Below are positions 1 to 12,424 of a DNA stretch of 64,000 nt, piece after piece. The notes below the pieces were generated by a model, which saw nothing but the letters and a program-made list of their open reading frames with translations, was not told where the DNA came from and searched no databases. The number at the start of each line of letters is the position of its first letter. Within the stretch, counting starts at the first letter, position 1. The stretch lies in the NCBI RefSeq assembly GCF_011758645.1, contig NZ_JAAMOZ010000002.1, positions 186,001 to 250,000 on the forward strand, written 5' to 3'. Origin of the DNA: Brooklawnia cerclae. Its GTDB lineage: Bacteria; Actinomycetota; Actinomycetes; Propionibacteriales; Propionibacteriaceae. The translations under genes were made by a program, and so were the position numbers.

Positions 1-3064
<3,064 letters not shown>

Positions 3065-3065
<1 letters not shown>

Positions 3066-4696
3066 CACTTCTCCGGAATCATTTCGATGGCGTGTACGGG
3101 GCACTGGTCGAAGCACGTCGCACATCCCGTGCACTTCTCGTAGTCGTAGCGGTAGCGATGGCCCTTGCCGAGCTTGATGATCGCGTCCTCGGGGCAGGAG
3201 CCCAGGCATCCGTCACATTCGAAGCAGTTGCCACACGACAGACAGCGCCAGGCCTCGAACTTGGCCTCGGAGTCGGTGAGGCCCTTCACGACCTCTTCGA
3301 AGTCGTCGACGCGCTCGTCCGGTGACAGTTCGGGCTGAACGCTGCGCGGGTGGTCGCCGAAGTACCAGAGGTGCAGGTCGTCGAACTCGACCACGGGGTG
3401 CTTCACGCGCGGCTGCACCTGCTGCCGGTTGAGCCAGGTGTCGATCATCTTCGCGGCCTTCTTGCCGTGGCCGACGCCGATCGTCACCGTGCGTCCCGAG
3501 GGCACTGCATCGCCACCGGCGAAGATGCCTGGCACGTCGGTCATCAGCGTCGTCGGATCGACCTGGACGACGTCATCCTTGAACCGCAGGCCCGGGATGT
3601 TGCGCAGGAATCCGGTGTCGGCGATCTGGCCGACGGCCATGATGACCGTGTCGGCGGGCAGCTTCTCGAACGTCCCGGTGCCGTGGGGCTTGCCGTTCTC
3701 GTCGAGTTCCATGATCTCGACCTCGATGTCGTCGGCCGCCACCTCGTTGATCGTGCGCAGCCAGTGCACCTTGACGCCCTCCGCCTCGGCGTCCTCCAGC
3801 TCCTCCTTGTGGGCGGGCATCTGCTCCAGGTCGCGGCGGTAGATGATCACTGCCTCCTCGGCGCCCATGCGGCGGGCGACGCGGGCTGCGTCCATGGCGG
3901 TGTTGCCGCCACCGTAGACGGCGACCCTGCGCCCGATCCGGGGCTTCTCACCGGAGGCCACGTCGCGCAGGAAATCGACCGCGTCGACCATGTGGGAGGC
4001 GTCCATGCTGGGGATCTCGACCCGCTTGGACAGGTGGGCGCCGATGGCGACGAAGACCGCGTCGAAGTTGCCCGCGCGCTGCTCCTCCAGCAGGTCGTCC
4101 ACCGTGTGGTTGAGGACGATCTTCACGCCCAGGTCCTCGACGCGCTCGATCTCCGCGTCCACAACGTCGCGCGGGAGGCGGTACTCGGGGATGCCGTAAC
4201 GCATCATGCCGCCGGCGTGGTCACCGGCGTCGTGAATCTCGACCTCGTGGCCGAGGCGGGCCAGATGGTAGGCGGCGGACAGACCGGACGGCCCGGCACC
4301 GACGATGAGCACCCGGTAGCCGGTGTTGTTGCGGGCAGGGTTGAACTTCCAGCCCTTCTCGATCGCGAGGTCGCCGAGGAAACGCTCCACGGAGTGGACC
4401 GACACGGCGGAATCAAGATCACGGCGGTTGCAGGCGGACTCGCAGGGGTGGTAGCAGACGCGTCCGTGGATGGCGGGGAACGGGTTGTCGCGGACGAGTT
4501 GACGCCACGCGGCCTCCGACTGGTCCTCTTTCACCAGCCGCAGCCATTCCTGAATGTTCTCGCCTGCGGGGCAGGCGTTGTTGCACGGTGGCAGCAGGTC
4601 CACGTAGACCGGCATGCGCGTACGCACCGGGCTCACGCGTCCTGTGCCCCCGGCGAGGTCGGGCACCTGTGTGATATCGAGGGGTCCGTCAGTCAT
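3065..4696 (-). CDS. GltD-like FAD/NAD(P) oxidoreductase with N- and C-terminal Fe-S domains
   Basis: A 543-residue iron-sulfur flavoprotein related to the glutamate synthase small subunit and to the NADPH side of NfnB-type proteins. The N-terminal Cys-rich Fer4_20 domain carries CNNACPAGENI and CYHPCESAC. An FAD Rossmann motif (VGAGPSGLSAAYHLARLG) lies near residue 132 and a second dinucleotide-binding site (VYGGGNTAMDAARVA) follows. Two C-terminal cluster-binding segments are CLSCGNCFECDGCLGSCP and CTGCATCFDQCP. The start at 4696 is preferred because MTDGPL begins the conserved part and an AAAAGG Shine-Dalgarno precedes it; an upstream in-frame ATG adds only Arg-rich sequence. It is the first gene of a two-gene operon with nifJ, with a TGATG overlap. 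It probably moves electrons between ferredoxin and NAD(P); the direction is unknown. Confidence 0.9.
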
Positions 4697-4898
4697 AGGA
4701 GACCTTTTCCCTAATGGCTGTCGTTCGGGCTGTCCTTCGGCGAGCAGCCTGGCCGGCAACCTCATCGTGACCGTGCGCCGCAACCGGCGCTCTTGCAGCG
4801 GATACTCTACTCAAGTCCGCATTGAACGAGATACGCGTCCGGCAACCGCGGCAACCGAGCGACGATCTCCTGTGAATCCCGCTGAATCGCGGTCTTTG

Positions 4899-5204
4899 TC
4901 AATCAAGACGATCGAGAGCTTCTTCGAGCCGATCGAGCTTCGCCGTGATCTCCCCGGTGAAACCGGGCCTGATGTCGGCCTTGAGGACGAGCGAGACCCT
5001 CGGGCCGAACTCGCCCACGGCCTCGCAGGCACGCCGGACGACATCCATGCACTCGTCCCACGTGCCCTCGATGGTTGTGAACATTGAATCGGTTCGGTTG
5101 GGCAGTCCGGAGTCGCGAACCACCTTGACTGCCGCCGCCACCGCATCGTGAACTGAGCCCTGCTCGCCTGAGGTGGATGGGCTGACGGAGAATGCAACGA
5201 GCAT
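4899..5204 (-). CDS. Thiamine-binding protein, MTH1187/YqgV family
   Basis: A 101-residue protein with the ferredoxin-like fold signature of the MTH1187 (formerly DUF77) family: an N-terminal strand (LVAFSVSPS), then SVHDAVAAAVKVVRDSGL, and FTTIEGTWDECMDVVRRA. Members bind thiamine and are usually small cytoplasmic oligomers. Their cellular role is still loosely defined. The gene is divergent from the downstream DNA glycosylase, with only 70 bp between the starts. About 200 bp separate its end from the start of the nifJ partner gene, so a shared transcript is possible but unsupported. TPP-dependent NifJ nearby makes a thiamine link attractive, but that is only inference. Confidence 0.8.
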   Translation of the reverse strand: MLVAFSVSPSTSGEQGSVHDAVAAAVKVVRDSGLPNRTDSMFTTIEGTWDECMDVVRRACEAVGEFGPRVSLVLKADIRPGFTGEITAKLDRLEEALDRLD

Positions 5205-5274
5205 GGCCTCAGGATACGCACAATCGTGCTCATAGACTGCTGAGGGTCGCCTTACAAAGAAAAGAGGTGGGCAG

Positions 5275-6120
5275 GTGCCCGAGGGTCACGTGATCCACCG
5301 CCTCGCCACCGGCATGACAACCCGATTCGCTGGACGAAGCGTCCGGGTCGCGAGCCCACAGGGCCGATTCGCCGACGCTGCCGCACTGCTGGACGGTTCT
5401 GTGCTCGTCGATGCGCAGGCGGTGGGCAAGCACTTATTGGTCGGCTTCGAGGACGATCATGTCGTGTGGATCCACCTGGGATTGATCGGCAGACTCGCGT
5501 TCGTCCCGGCCGGGACGCCGTCCAACCCGTCCACGCTGCGGCTACGTGTCTCGGCGGACGGGCAGGCGGCCGACCTACGGGGCCCCCAGTGGTGCCGGCT
5601 GATCACCGGTCCGGAGTCGGACGCGGTCGTCGCGGCCAGCGGCCCCGATCCGTTGCGGGACGATGCCGACCCGTCCCGGGCGTGGGCGAAGTTGTCGCGG
5701 ACCTCGCGTCCGGTCGGGGCCGTGCTGATGGACCAGTCGGTGTTCGCCGGCGTGGGCAACATCTTCCGTGCCGAGACACTGTTCCGCCACGGCATCGACC
5801 CGCACGTCGCGGCCCGGCAGGTGCCGCGGGCGGTGTTCGACTCCGTGTGGGCCGACCTGGTCGGGCTGATGCGGTATGCCTATCGCGTCGGGCGCATCGA
5901 CACCGTGGACGAGGACCACACGCCGCAGGCCATGGGACGCCCGCCCCGGGAGGACCCGCACGGCGGCGAGGTCTACGTGTACCGGCGCGCCGGGATGCCC
6001 TGTCTGGTGTGCGGCACGGAGGTGCGCACCGAGGTCATGGCGGGGCGCAATCTCTACTGGTGCCCGTCGTGTCAGCCCAGCGGAGCGACCGGGGTGTCCT
6101 TGGCGACGCCGTCCGTCTGA
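5275..6120 (+). CDS. nei: Fpg/Nei-family DNA glycosylase (endonuclease VIII type)
   Basis: Base-excision repair bifunctional glycosylase/AP lyase that removes oxidised bases. The GTG start is fixed by an AGAGGTGGG Shine-Dalgarno and by the catalytic N-terminus Pro2-Glu3 (PEGHVIHR), which must follow Met1. The PEGH(x)IHR form is typical of actinobacterial Nei2-type enzymes rather than of MutM. The central helix-two-turn-helix contains GVGNIFRAETLF. The C-terminal zinc finger has four cysteines (CLVCG and CPSC). At 281 residues it is of normal length. Its 3' end overlaps the convergent Rossmann-protein gene by 49 bp. Family confidence is high; the Nei versus Fpg subtype is less certain. Confidence 0.9.
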   Translation: MPEGHVIHRLATGMTTRFAGRSVRVASPQGRFADAAALLDGSVLVDAQAVGKHLLVGFEDDHVVWIHLGLIGRLAFVPAGTPSNPSTLRLRVSADGQAADLRGPQWCRLITGPESDAVVAASGPDPLRDDADPSRAWAKLSRTSRPVGAVLMDQSVFAGVGNIFRAETLFRHGIDPHVAARQVPRAVFDSVWADLVGLMRYAYRVGRIDTVDEDHTPQAMGRPPREDPHGGEVYVYRRAGMPCLVCGTEVRTEVMAGRNLYWCPSCQPSGATGVSLATPSV

Positions 6121-6779
6121 GCTTCGCCGGTCGTCCCGGCGGTCTCGGTGGAACGGGAACCGAGCACCTGGCGGAGGTGTTCGGCGTCGAACCATTCGCC
6201 GAAGACGGGGCCGTCGGCATCGAGCGTCGCGGCCGCGTCGAATCCGACCTCGACCGGGTCGAAGCCCAGGTCGTCGACGAGGGACGCGGCCAGCGTCCGG
6301 GCCCCGGGGTCGTCCGATGCGACCGCGACGGCCCGGCGGTCGGGCGCCGGGAACGACCTGGCGTCCGCGACCATGTCGGTGTAGGAGAGGTGGTTGAGGG
6401 TCTTGACCAGTCGCATGGCGGGGTTGCGGAGCCGGACGATCTCGCTGGTCGAGCCGGTGCGGCCGTCCAGGGCGTCCACCTGGCCGTCGACCGCCTGCCA
6501 GTGGTTCATGGGGTCGATGACGACCTTGCCCGACAGGGACGAGTAGTCGATCGCGTCCGACTTCCCGAAGGGGATCGCCAGCAGGACGATGTCGGCGTCG
6601 TGGACGAGTGCGTCCCACCCGGCCATACGCGCCGATGGCACCATGGTCGACACGATGAGTTCCTGCATGGGCGAGGGGTGCCCGCTGCTGACGAGCACCT
6701 GCCAGCCGGCGTCCGCGGCGAGTCTGCCGATGGTGGTGCCCAGCTTGCCCGCTCCGACGATGCCCAGAACCTTGCTCAC
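6072..6779 (-). CDS. NADPH-dependent F420 reductase-like Rossmann protein
   Basis: A 235-residue NAD(P)-binding protein. It opens with LGIVGAGKLGTTIGRLAADAGW, the GxGxxG Rossmann motif of the NADP/F420 oxidoreductase family, followed by the family-typical VVIDPMNHW segment and the catalytic-region LVKTLNHLSY. The C-terminal tail (about 25 residues) is Thr/Ala/Gly-rich and runs into the convergent nei gene. It is divergently transcribed from a flavin-dependent LLM oxidoreductase, with 70 bp between them, which suggests a redox pair. Whether it uses F420, FMN or only NADP cannot be read from the sequence. Confidence 0.8.
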   Translation of the reverse strand: MSKVLGIVGAGKLGTTIGRLAADAGWQVLVSSGHPSPMQELIVSTMVPSARMAGWDALVHDADIVLLAIPFGKSDAIDYSSLSGKVVIDPMNHWQAVDGQVDALDGRTGSTSEIVRLRNPAMRLVKTLNHLSYTDMVADARSFPAPDRRAVAVASDDPGARTLAASLVDDLGFDPVEVGFDAAATLDADGPVFGEWFDAEHLRQVLGSRSTETAGTTGEAQTDGVAKDTPVAPLG

Positions 6780-6814
6780 GCCGGTTCAATGCTTGTGGGG
6801 GCGCCGGTATTCCA

Positions 6815-6840
6815 GGAATGATTGAACTGTCATCTACGTT
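6815..6840 (+). promoter_or_regulatory. Candidate SigR/SigH-type promoter (GGAAT-N18-GTT)
   Basis: GGAAT at 6815-6819 and GTT at 6838-6840 with exactly 18 bases between, matching the thiol-stress sigma factor consensus of actinobacteria. The ATG at 6850 would be only a few bases from the predicted transcript start, so the message would be near-leaderless. Three other promoters in the window share this form. Confidence 0.45.
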
Positions 6841-6849
6841 GGGACGGGC

Positions 6850-7875
6850 ATGAGCGTGGAGTTTGGCATCGACACCTTCGGCGACGTGACCGATGATCCG
6901 GCGGGCGACCGCCTGTCGCAGGCGCAGGTGATCCGCAACGTCGTGGCGGAGGGCGTACTGGCCGACCAGGTGGGCCTCGAGCACATCGGCATCGGCGAGC
7001 ATCACCGCGACGACTTCGCGATCTCGGCGCCCGACATGGTGCTGGCCGCGATCGCCGCGCGTACCGAGCGCCTCCGGCTGGGCACCGCGGTCACCGTGCT
7101 GAGCTCGGACGACCCGGTGCGCGTCCATGAGCGGTTCGCGACGCTCGACGCGGTCTCGAACGGACGGGCCGAGATCACCGTCGGCCGGGGCTCGTTCATC
7201 GAGTCCTTCCCGCTGTTCGGCTACGACCTGGCCGACTACGAGTCGCTCTTCGAGGAGAAGCTCGCCATGTTCGTCGAACTCCTCAAGCAGGAGCCGGTCA
7301 CGTGGCAGGGGCAGCACACACAGGCGCTGGCGGGCGTCCAGCTGCATCCGCGGATCGAGCACGGGCCGCTGCCCACGTGGGTGGCCGTCGGCGGAAGCCC
7401 CGAGTCGGTCGTGCGGGCCGCGCGCTACGACCTGCCGATGATGCTCGCGATCATCGGCGGCCCGCACGAGCGCTTCGCACCCTTCGCGGATCTCCATCGC
7501 CGCGCGCTCGAACAACTCGGGAAGGCGCCCCAGCCGGTCGGATTCCACTCCTACGGGCACATCGCCGAGACCGACGAACTCGCCCGTGAGCAGGTGTACC
7601 GGCCGTGGCTGGAGATGACCGGACGCATCGGCCGCGAGCGCGGTTGGCCGCGTCCCGACCGCGAGCAGTTCCTCCATGAGATCGAGCACGGCGCGATGAT
7701 CGTGGGCTCCCCGGAGACGGCCGCGCGGAAGATCGCCGCGGCCGTGCGGGCCCTGGATGCCGAGCGCGTCCAGTTGAAGGTGAGCACCGGGACGCTGCCG
7801 CACGAGCGCATCATGGAGTCGATCGAGCTGTACGGGACGAAGGTCGCCCCTCTGGTGCGCGACATGCTGGCTTGA
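6850..7875 (+). CDS. LLM-class flavin-dependent oxidoreductase
   Basis: A 341-residue luciferase-like monooxygenase-fold protein (TIM barrel binding FMN or F420). Features include the N-terminal strand VEFGIDTFGD, the flavin-site IGIGEHHRDDFAISAPDMVL, and the segment RTERLRLGTAVTVLSSDDPVRVHERFATLD that typifies the family, followed by GRAEITVGRGSF. The substrate is unknown. It sits opposite the F420/NADP-type reductase gene, so reduced flavin or deazaflavin could be supplied by that neighbour (inference). A GGAAT-N18-GTT element directly upstream suggests induction by thiol-oxidative stress. Confidence 0.85.
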   Translation: MSVEFGIDTFGDVTDDPAGDRLSQAQVIRNVVAEGVLADQVGLEHIGIGEHHRDDFAISAPDMVLAAIAARTERLRLGTAVTVLSSDDPVRVHERFATLDAVSNGRAEITVGRGSFIESFPLFGYDLADYESLFEEKLAMFVELLKQEPVTWQGQHTQALAGVQLHPRIEHGPLPTWVAVGGSPESVVRAARYDLPMMLAIIGGPHERFAPFADLHRRALEQLGKAPQPVGFHSYGHIAETDELAREQVYRPWLEMTGRIGRERGWPRPDREQFLHEIEHGAMIVGSPETAARKIAAAVRALDAERVQLKVSTGTLPHERIMESIELYGTKVAPLVRDMLA

Positions 7876-8021
7876 GCCGGGGTTGCGCACGCCGGTCGGG
7901 TGGTTCGTGCGGGTGAAGGCCGTCACCCTGCTGATTGCGCAGCAGTGCGTCCGGGAACCGCCGGAAAACGCTTGCTCTGGCGTGTCGATGTACGCAGAGC
8001 AGGGCGGACGACCCCGCGCGG

Positions 8022-9665
8022 CTACCGGTCGCTCCCGACCGCCCACGATTCCAGGTCGACGACGCGTCCGCAGCGGGCCATCAGGTCGGAGTCGTGCGTG
8101 ATGACGAGCAGGGATGCGTCCCCGAGCGTGACGAACAGGTCGTCGAGCAGGGCGGTGGCGGTGTCGCGGTCGAGATGCTCGGTGGGCTCGTCGAGGATCA
8201 CCAGGTCGTATGGCTCCGCTGCGGCCAGCACACGGGCAAGCGCGATCCGCTGGGCCTCCCCGCCCGACAGAGTCGCTCCCTCCTCGCCCACGACCCGGTT
8301 CGGGTCGAGTTCCAGGCCGGCTCTGCGCATGGCGTCGGCCACCTGCTCGTCGGTCGCGTCCTTGTTGCCGATCCGCACGTTCTCGGCCAGTGAGGTCGCG
8401 AAGATGTGCGCGTCCTGGGCCAGGTAGCCGACGCGTCCCGGCACCTCGATCGTGCCGCCCCTGCTCGGGATGAGCCCCATGACGGTGGCCGCGAGCGTGG
8501 TCTTGCCGATGCCCGAGCGGCCGACCAGGGCGACCGACTCCCCGGGAGCCACCGTCAGATCGACGTCGCGCAGGATGGTCTCGGCCTCCGGCCATCCGAT
8601 CTCCACGCCCTCCAGCCGCAGGCGCTGCGCTGTTCCCGCGGCACCTGCCGGACGATCACCCGAGCCCACCGGGTCGGCCCGCAGAAGGGCCAGGACGCGT
8701 CCCAGGGCCGCCCGGGCGCGAGTCAGCGTCTGAGCCGCCTTGGTGAAGTCTGTGAAGACCTCGTGGAGTGCGAGCGGCGTCAAGGCCAGCACCGCGAGGT
8801 TGGGCGGCCGCATCGCCCCGGAGGCGACCATCGGCCCGCCGATGACCAGGGCGGCCGCGACCGCGACGCCGGCCGCGAGCAATTGGACGCCCTGGGCGAC
8901 CCCCCGCGTCCAGGCTCCGCGGCCCTCTGCGACGCGCAGGGTGGCGTCCACGGCGGTCAATCGCGCGGTGGAGGCGTCGGCGGCCCCGTAGGCCACCAGG
9001 TCGGTCGCACAGCGCGCTGTCTGCCGCACCTCGTCGGCCAGCCGCCCCCGGGCGGGCACAGCGAGTTCGTCGGCATCGCGCGACCACATCTGCGCCAGCC
9101 AGGGGACGATGATGCCCGCGGCCACGGCGGTGCCCAGCAGCACGACCGCGAACAGCGGGCTGAACCAGGCCATGATGATGCTGGTACCGCAGATCACCAC
9201 GCTCGCCGAGCAGAAGGGCAGCGCGATGCGCACGACGACGTCGACGATCGCCTCGACGTCGGCCGTCGTCCGGACGAGCAGGTCGCCGTGCCGGCGTCCG
9301 AGCAGGGTGGTCCGGCTCAGGCGGTCGTAGGTCGACATGCGCAGGGCGCTCTGCATGCGCAAAGCGAGTTCGTGGCCGAGTAGGCGCTCCAGATACCGGA
9401 ATACGCCCCGGCCGATGCCGAAGAACCGGACGCCGACGGCGGCGACGAGCAGGTAGAGCACGGGTGGGTGCTCCGCGGCCCGGCTGAGCAGCCAGCCGGA
9501 CACCCCCATGAGCGCAACCGCGCAACCACTCGCCAGGGTGGCCAGCAGCGCCGAGACCGCGAGCCGTCTCGGGCCGTGGTCGACGCGGTTGAGCAGGTCG
9601 CCGACCAGCGCGGCCACATCCCTGACGGCGGCTCCCGCGCCGGGTGCCGCGACTGTGGGGCTCAT
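8022..9665 (-). CDS. cydC: Cytochrome bd assembly ABC transporter subunit CydC
   Basis: A 547-residue fused membrane/ATPase half-transporter that works with CydD to export thiols (glutathione/cysteine type) needed to assemble cytochrome bd. The membrane half contains the CydC hallmark LMGVSGWLLSRAAEHPP and FFGIGRGVFRYLERLLGH. The ATPase half has Walker A GRSGIGKTT, signature LSGGEAQR, and Walker B LVILDEPTEHLD. It overlaps cydD by 4 bp (ATGA), and is the last gene of cydABDC. The next gene upstream in coordinates (LLM oxidoreductase) is convergent. Confidence 0.93.
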   Translation of the reverse strand: MSPTVAAPGAGAAVRDVAALVGDLLNRVDHGPRRLAVSALLATLASGCAVALMGVSGWLLSRAAEHPPVLYLLVAAVGVRFFGIGRGVFRYLERLLGHELALRMQSALRMSTYDRLSRTTLLGRRHGDLLVRTTADVEAIVDVVVRIALPFCSASVVICGTSIIMAWFSPLFAVVLLGTAVAAGIIVPWLAQMWSRDADELAVPARGRLADEVRQTARCATDLVAYGAADASTARLTAVDATLRVAEGRGAWTRGVAQGVQLLAAGVAVAAALVIGGPMVASGAMRPPNLAVLALTPLALHEVFTDFTKAAQTLTRARAALGRVLALLRADPVGSGDRPAGAAGTAQRLRLEGVEIGWPEAETILRDVDLTVAPGESVALVGRSGIGKTTLAATVMGLIPSRGGTIEVPGRVGYLAQDAHIFATSLAENVRIGNKDATDEQVADAMRRAGLELDPNRVVGEEGATLSGGEAQRIALARVLAAAEPYDLVILDEPTEHLDRDTATALLDDLFVTLGDASLLVITHDSDLMARCGRVVDLESWAVGSDR

Positions 9666-11317
9666 CGGTTCGCCTCCTGCCCGCCGACGGCGATCATCTC
9701 GTCAGCGATCCGCAGCAGTGCGGGACGATGGGTGACCAGCAGGGCGCCCACGCCCGCGTCCCGCAGCGCGGCCACGGCGACCGCCTCGGTGGCCTGGTCG
9801 AGGCCCGCGGTCGGCTCGTCCAGCACGAGCAGCCGGGCTCCGCCGAGTTCGATGCGCACCAGAGCCCGGGCCAGTGCCACGCGCCTGCGCTCACCGGCCG
9901 ACAGGCCCTCGCCGTCGTCCCCGACGAGCCGCCCGGCATCCAGCGAGCTCCCGCCCGCCCGGTCGAGCGCGCTGCGCACCTGGGTGTCGCTCGCGCCCTC
10001 GAACCCCAGCCGCACGTTGTCGGCGATCGTCCCCCGCAGCAGGCCGGGCTCCTGCCCGACCCATGCGAGTTGGCGGCGCCATGCGTCCATGTCGATCGTG
10101 GCCAGGTCGACCCCTCCGACCCTCACCCGGCCGACCGACGGCGGGACGAGCCCCATGAGCACCGCCAACGCGGTCGATTTTCCCCCGCCGGAACGCCCGA
10201 CCAGCACCAGGGCCTCTCCGGGCCGCAGGGTGAACGACAGGGCGTCGAGGGCGGGCGAATCCGCGCCCGGGTAGGTCACCGACACCTGGTCGAAGACGAT
10301 CGCGGCCGAGGAGAGATCGGGTGGCGGCTGGTCCCCTCCGGGACGCGAGGAACCGGCCTCGATGAGGGCGAACGCGGCCTCGGCGGCCGCGGTGCCGTCG
10401 GCGGAGTCATGGAAGTGCACGCCCACCTGCCGCACCGGGAGGTAGGCCTCCGGGGCCAGGATGAGGATGAACAGGGACGTCGCGAGGTCGAGGTCCCAGT
10501 CCACCACCCGGAACCCGACGGACACGGCCACCAGCGCGACCGACAGGGTCGACAGGAGTTCCAGCACCCCGCTCGACAGGAAGGTGATCCGCAGGGTCTT
10601 CATCGTCTCGGCGCGGGACGTGTCCTCGGTCTCGCGGAGGCCGCGGAGTTGTGCGCGGGCTCGTCCGAACACCTGGAGGGTCGGCAGGCCGGCGATGAGG
10701 TCGGCGAAGTGATTCGCCAGCCGTGTCTGGAAGCGGAAGCGGCGGCGCACCTGGTCGCGGGTCTGCAGCCCGATGAGCACCATGAACAAGGGGATGAGTG
10801 GCAGGGTGACCGCGATGATGCCGGCGGACTGCAGGTCGTTGGCCGCGATGACCGCGACCATCAACACAGGGATGAACGCGGCCATCACCAGCTGCGGCAG
10901 GTACTTCGAGAAGTAGCCGTCCAGCGCGTCCAGTCCCTGCGTGACCAGGGTGATCAGTGCGCTGCTCGACACCGACGAGTCGGCGGGACGCGCCAGACGA
11001 GCGGCCATGATGTCGGTGCGCAGCTGCGACTTGACGGCCGCTGACGCCCGGTGCGCCAGCCACGCGTTGAGCCAGCTCAGCACGCCCCGGACGGCGAACA
11101 CACCGAGGACCGCCGCCGCCCAGGCGCCCAGGCCGGGCAGGGGACCGGGGAAGTCGGTGGAACGGGTGTCGAAGACCCCGGCGACCGCCCGGGAGATCAG
11201 CCAGGCCTGCGCCACGACGCAGACGGCTCCTGCGATCCCGGTGAGAGCGACGGCGACCAGGAAACCCCTGGTCGCCGTCGCGCGTTGGACGAGGCGCTTG
11301 TCGAGCGGTGGCGCCAA
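9662..11317 (-). CDS. cydD: Cytochrome bd assembly ABC transporter subunit CydD
   Basis: A 551-residue ABC half-transporter and partner of CydC. The N-terminal membrane domain includes VAQAWLISRAVAGVF and the coupling region SALITLVTQGLDALDGYFSKYLPQL that is typical of CydD. The C-terminal ATPase shows Walker A GRSGGGKST, signature LSAGERRR, and Walker B LLVLDEPTAGLD. It starts 6 bp after cydB and ends in a 4-bp ATGA overlap with cydC, so the four genes form one tightly packed operon. Confidence 0.93.
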   Translation of the reverse strand: MAPPLDKRLVQRATATRGFLVAVALTGIAGAVCVVAQAWLISRAVAGVFDTRSTDFPGPLPGLGAWAAAVLGVFAVRGVLSWLNAWLAHRASAAVKSQLRTDIMAARLARPADSSVSSSALITLVTQGLDALDGYFSKYLPQLVMAAFIPVLMVAVIAANDLQSAGIIAVTLPLIPLFMVLIGLQTRDQVRRRFRFQTRLANHFADLIAGLPTLQVFGRARAQLRGLRETEDTSRAETMKTLRITFLSSGVLELLSTLSVALVAVSVGFRVVDWDLDLATSLFILILAPEAYLPVRQVGVHFHDSADGTAAAEAAFALIEAGSSRPGGDQPPPDLSSAAIVFDQVSVTYPGADSPALDALSFTLRPGEALVLVGRSGGGKSTALAVLMGLVPPSVGRVRVGGVDLATIDMDAWRRQLAWVGQEPGLLRGTIADNVRLGFEGASDTQVRSALDRAGGSSLDAGRLVGDDGEGLSAGERRRVALARALVRIELGGARLLVLDEPTAGLDQATEAVAVAALRDAGVGALLVTHRPALLRIADEMIAVGGQEANR

Positions 11318-11323
11318 CTCGTA

Positions 11324-12409
11324 TCAGTCCCCTGCGACCGCAGGGGCGGGCACGGGCGACCCGGCGTCGTCCGGGATGTTCTTGACACCGATCCGGCGGC
11401 GGAACACGTGGTAGCTCCAGATCGTGTAGGCCAGCACGATGGGGACGAAGATCAGCGCCGCTATGCTCATCAGCCCCAGCGTCCCCTCCGAGCTGGCGGC
11501 GACGTACATGTCGAACTGCGTGGCTTCGTCGGCGGGGGCGAATCCGAGCGTCCCGTAGATCTTCACGAAGATGCCGGCGAACAGGGCGACGATCGACACG
11601 GCGGTGCCGACGAAGGCCAGGGCCTCATGTCGGCGGGTGAGTTGCAGCACCGCGAAGCCGAGGGCTGCGACCCCGATCAGGCCGATGACCCACAGCGCGG
11701 CGGCGCCCGCCCCCGGGTCGAGGAACGGGTTGTCGGACGCCGGGTAGGCGACGTTTCCGACGATCACGAAGAGCAGCATCAGGCCGAGGGCCACGGGGCC
11801 GAGCAGCTTGACGATGCCGTGGGCCTTCTCACGTACCTCGCCGTCGGTCTTGAGAGAGAGGAACACGGCCCCGTGCACCATGAACAGGACGACGGTGAGC
11901 ACGCCGCCCAGCAGGGCGAACGGGCTGAACAGGCTCCAGAAGCCCTGGGTCATCAGCGGCGGGTCGCCGGCCACCGGCATGCCGATCCACATGTTGGTGA
12001 AGCCGACGCCGAACACCAGCGGCACGATGTAGGAACCGATCGTCGAGCAGGCGTCGAAGGCGTCACGCCAGTTGTCGCCCGGCTGAAGAGCCCGGTACTC
12101 GAACGAGACGCCGCGGATGATCAGGCCCAGCAGCACCAGCACCAAGGGCAGATAGAGGCCGCTGAACAAGGTGGCGTACCAGCCGGGGAAGGCGGCGAAC
12201 ATCGCGCCGCCCGCGGTGAGCAGCCAGACCTCGTTGCCGTCCCAGGTCGGGCCGATGGAGTTGATCATCACCCGGCGTTCGCGCGGGTCCTTGCCGATGA
12301 TCGGGTACAGCATGGCCACGCCGAAGTCGAACCCTTCGAAGAAGAAGAACCCGATCCACAGCACGGCTTCGAGCAGGAACCACAGGATGATCAGTTGTTC
12401 GTGTGACAT
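11324..12409 (-). CDS. cydB: Cytochrome bd ubiquinol/menaquinol oxidase subunit II
   Basis: A 361-residue integral membrane subunit of the bd-type terminal oxidase. The start of the chain is well conserved (LWFLLEAVLWIGFFFFEGFDFGVAML), followed by the quinol oxidase subunit II signature region RRVMINSIGPTWDGNEVWLL. About eight to nine hydrophobic helices span the chain. It pairs with CydA, which carries the haems. It is separated from cydA by 15 bp. The bd oxidase has high oxygen affinity and is known to resist sulfide, which matters for the CstR-like site in front of this operon. Confidence 0.96.
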   Translation of the reverse strand: MSHEQLIILWFLLEAVLWIGFFFFEGFDFGVAMLYPIIGKDPRERRVMINSIGPTWDGNEVWLLTAGGAMFAAFPGWYATLFSGLYLPLVLVLLGLIIRGVSFEYRALQPGDNWRDAFDACSTIGSYIVPLVFGVGFTNMWIGMPVAGDPPLMTQGFWSLFSPFALLGGVLTVVLFMVHGAVFLSLKTDGEVREKAHGIVKLLGPVALGLMLLFVIVGNVAYPASDNPFLDPGAGAAALWVIGLIGVAALGFAVLQLTRRHEALAFVGTAVSIVALFAGIFVKIYGTLGFAPADEATQFDMYVAASSEGTLGLMSIAALIFVPIVLAYTIWSYHVFRRRIGVKNIPDDAGSPVPAPAVAGD

Positions 12410-12424
12410 CTCAGGTCTCCCGGG

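Noticed and set aside
5575-8595. A 1006-codon minus-strand frame spanning nei, the LLM gene and part of cydC
   Set aside because: It crosses three recognisable genes on both strands and reads as Arg/Gly/Pro-rich noise.
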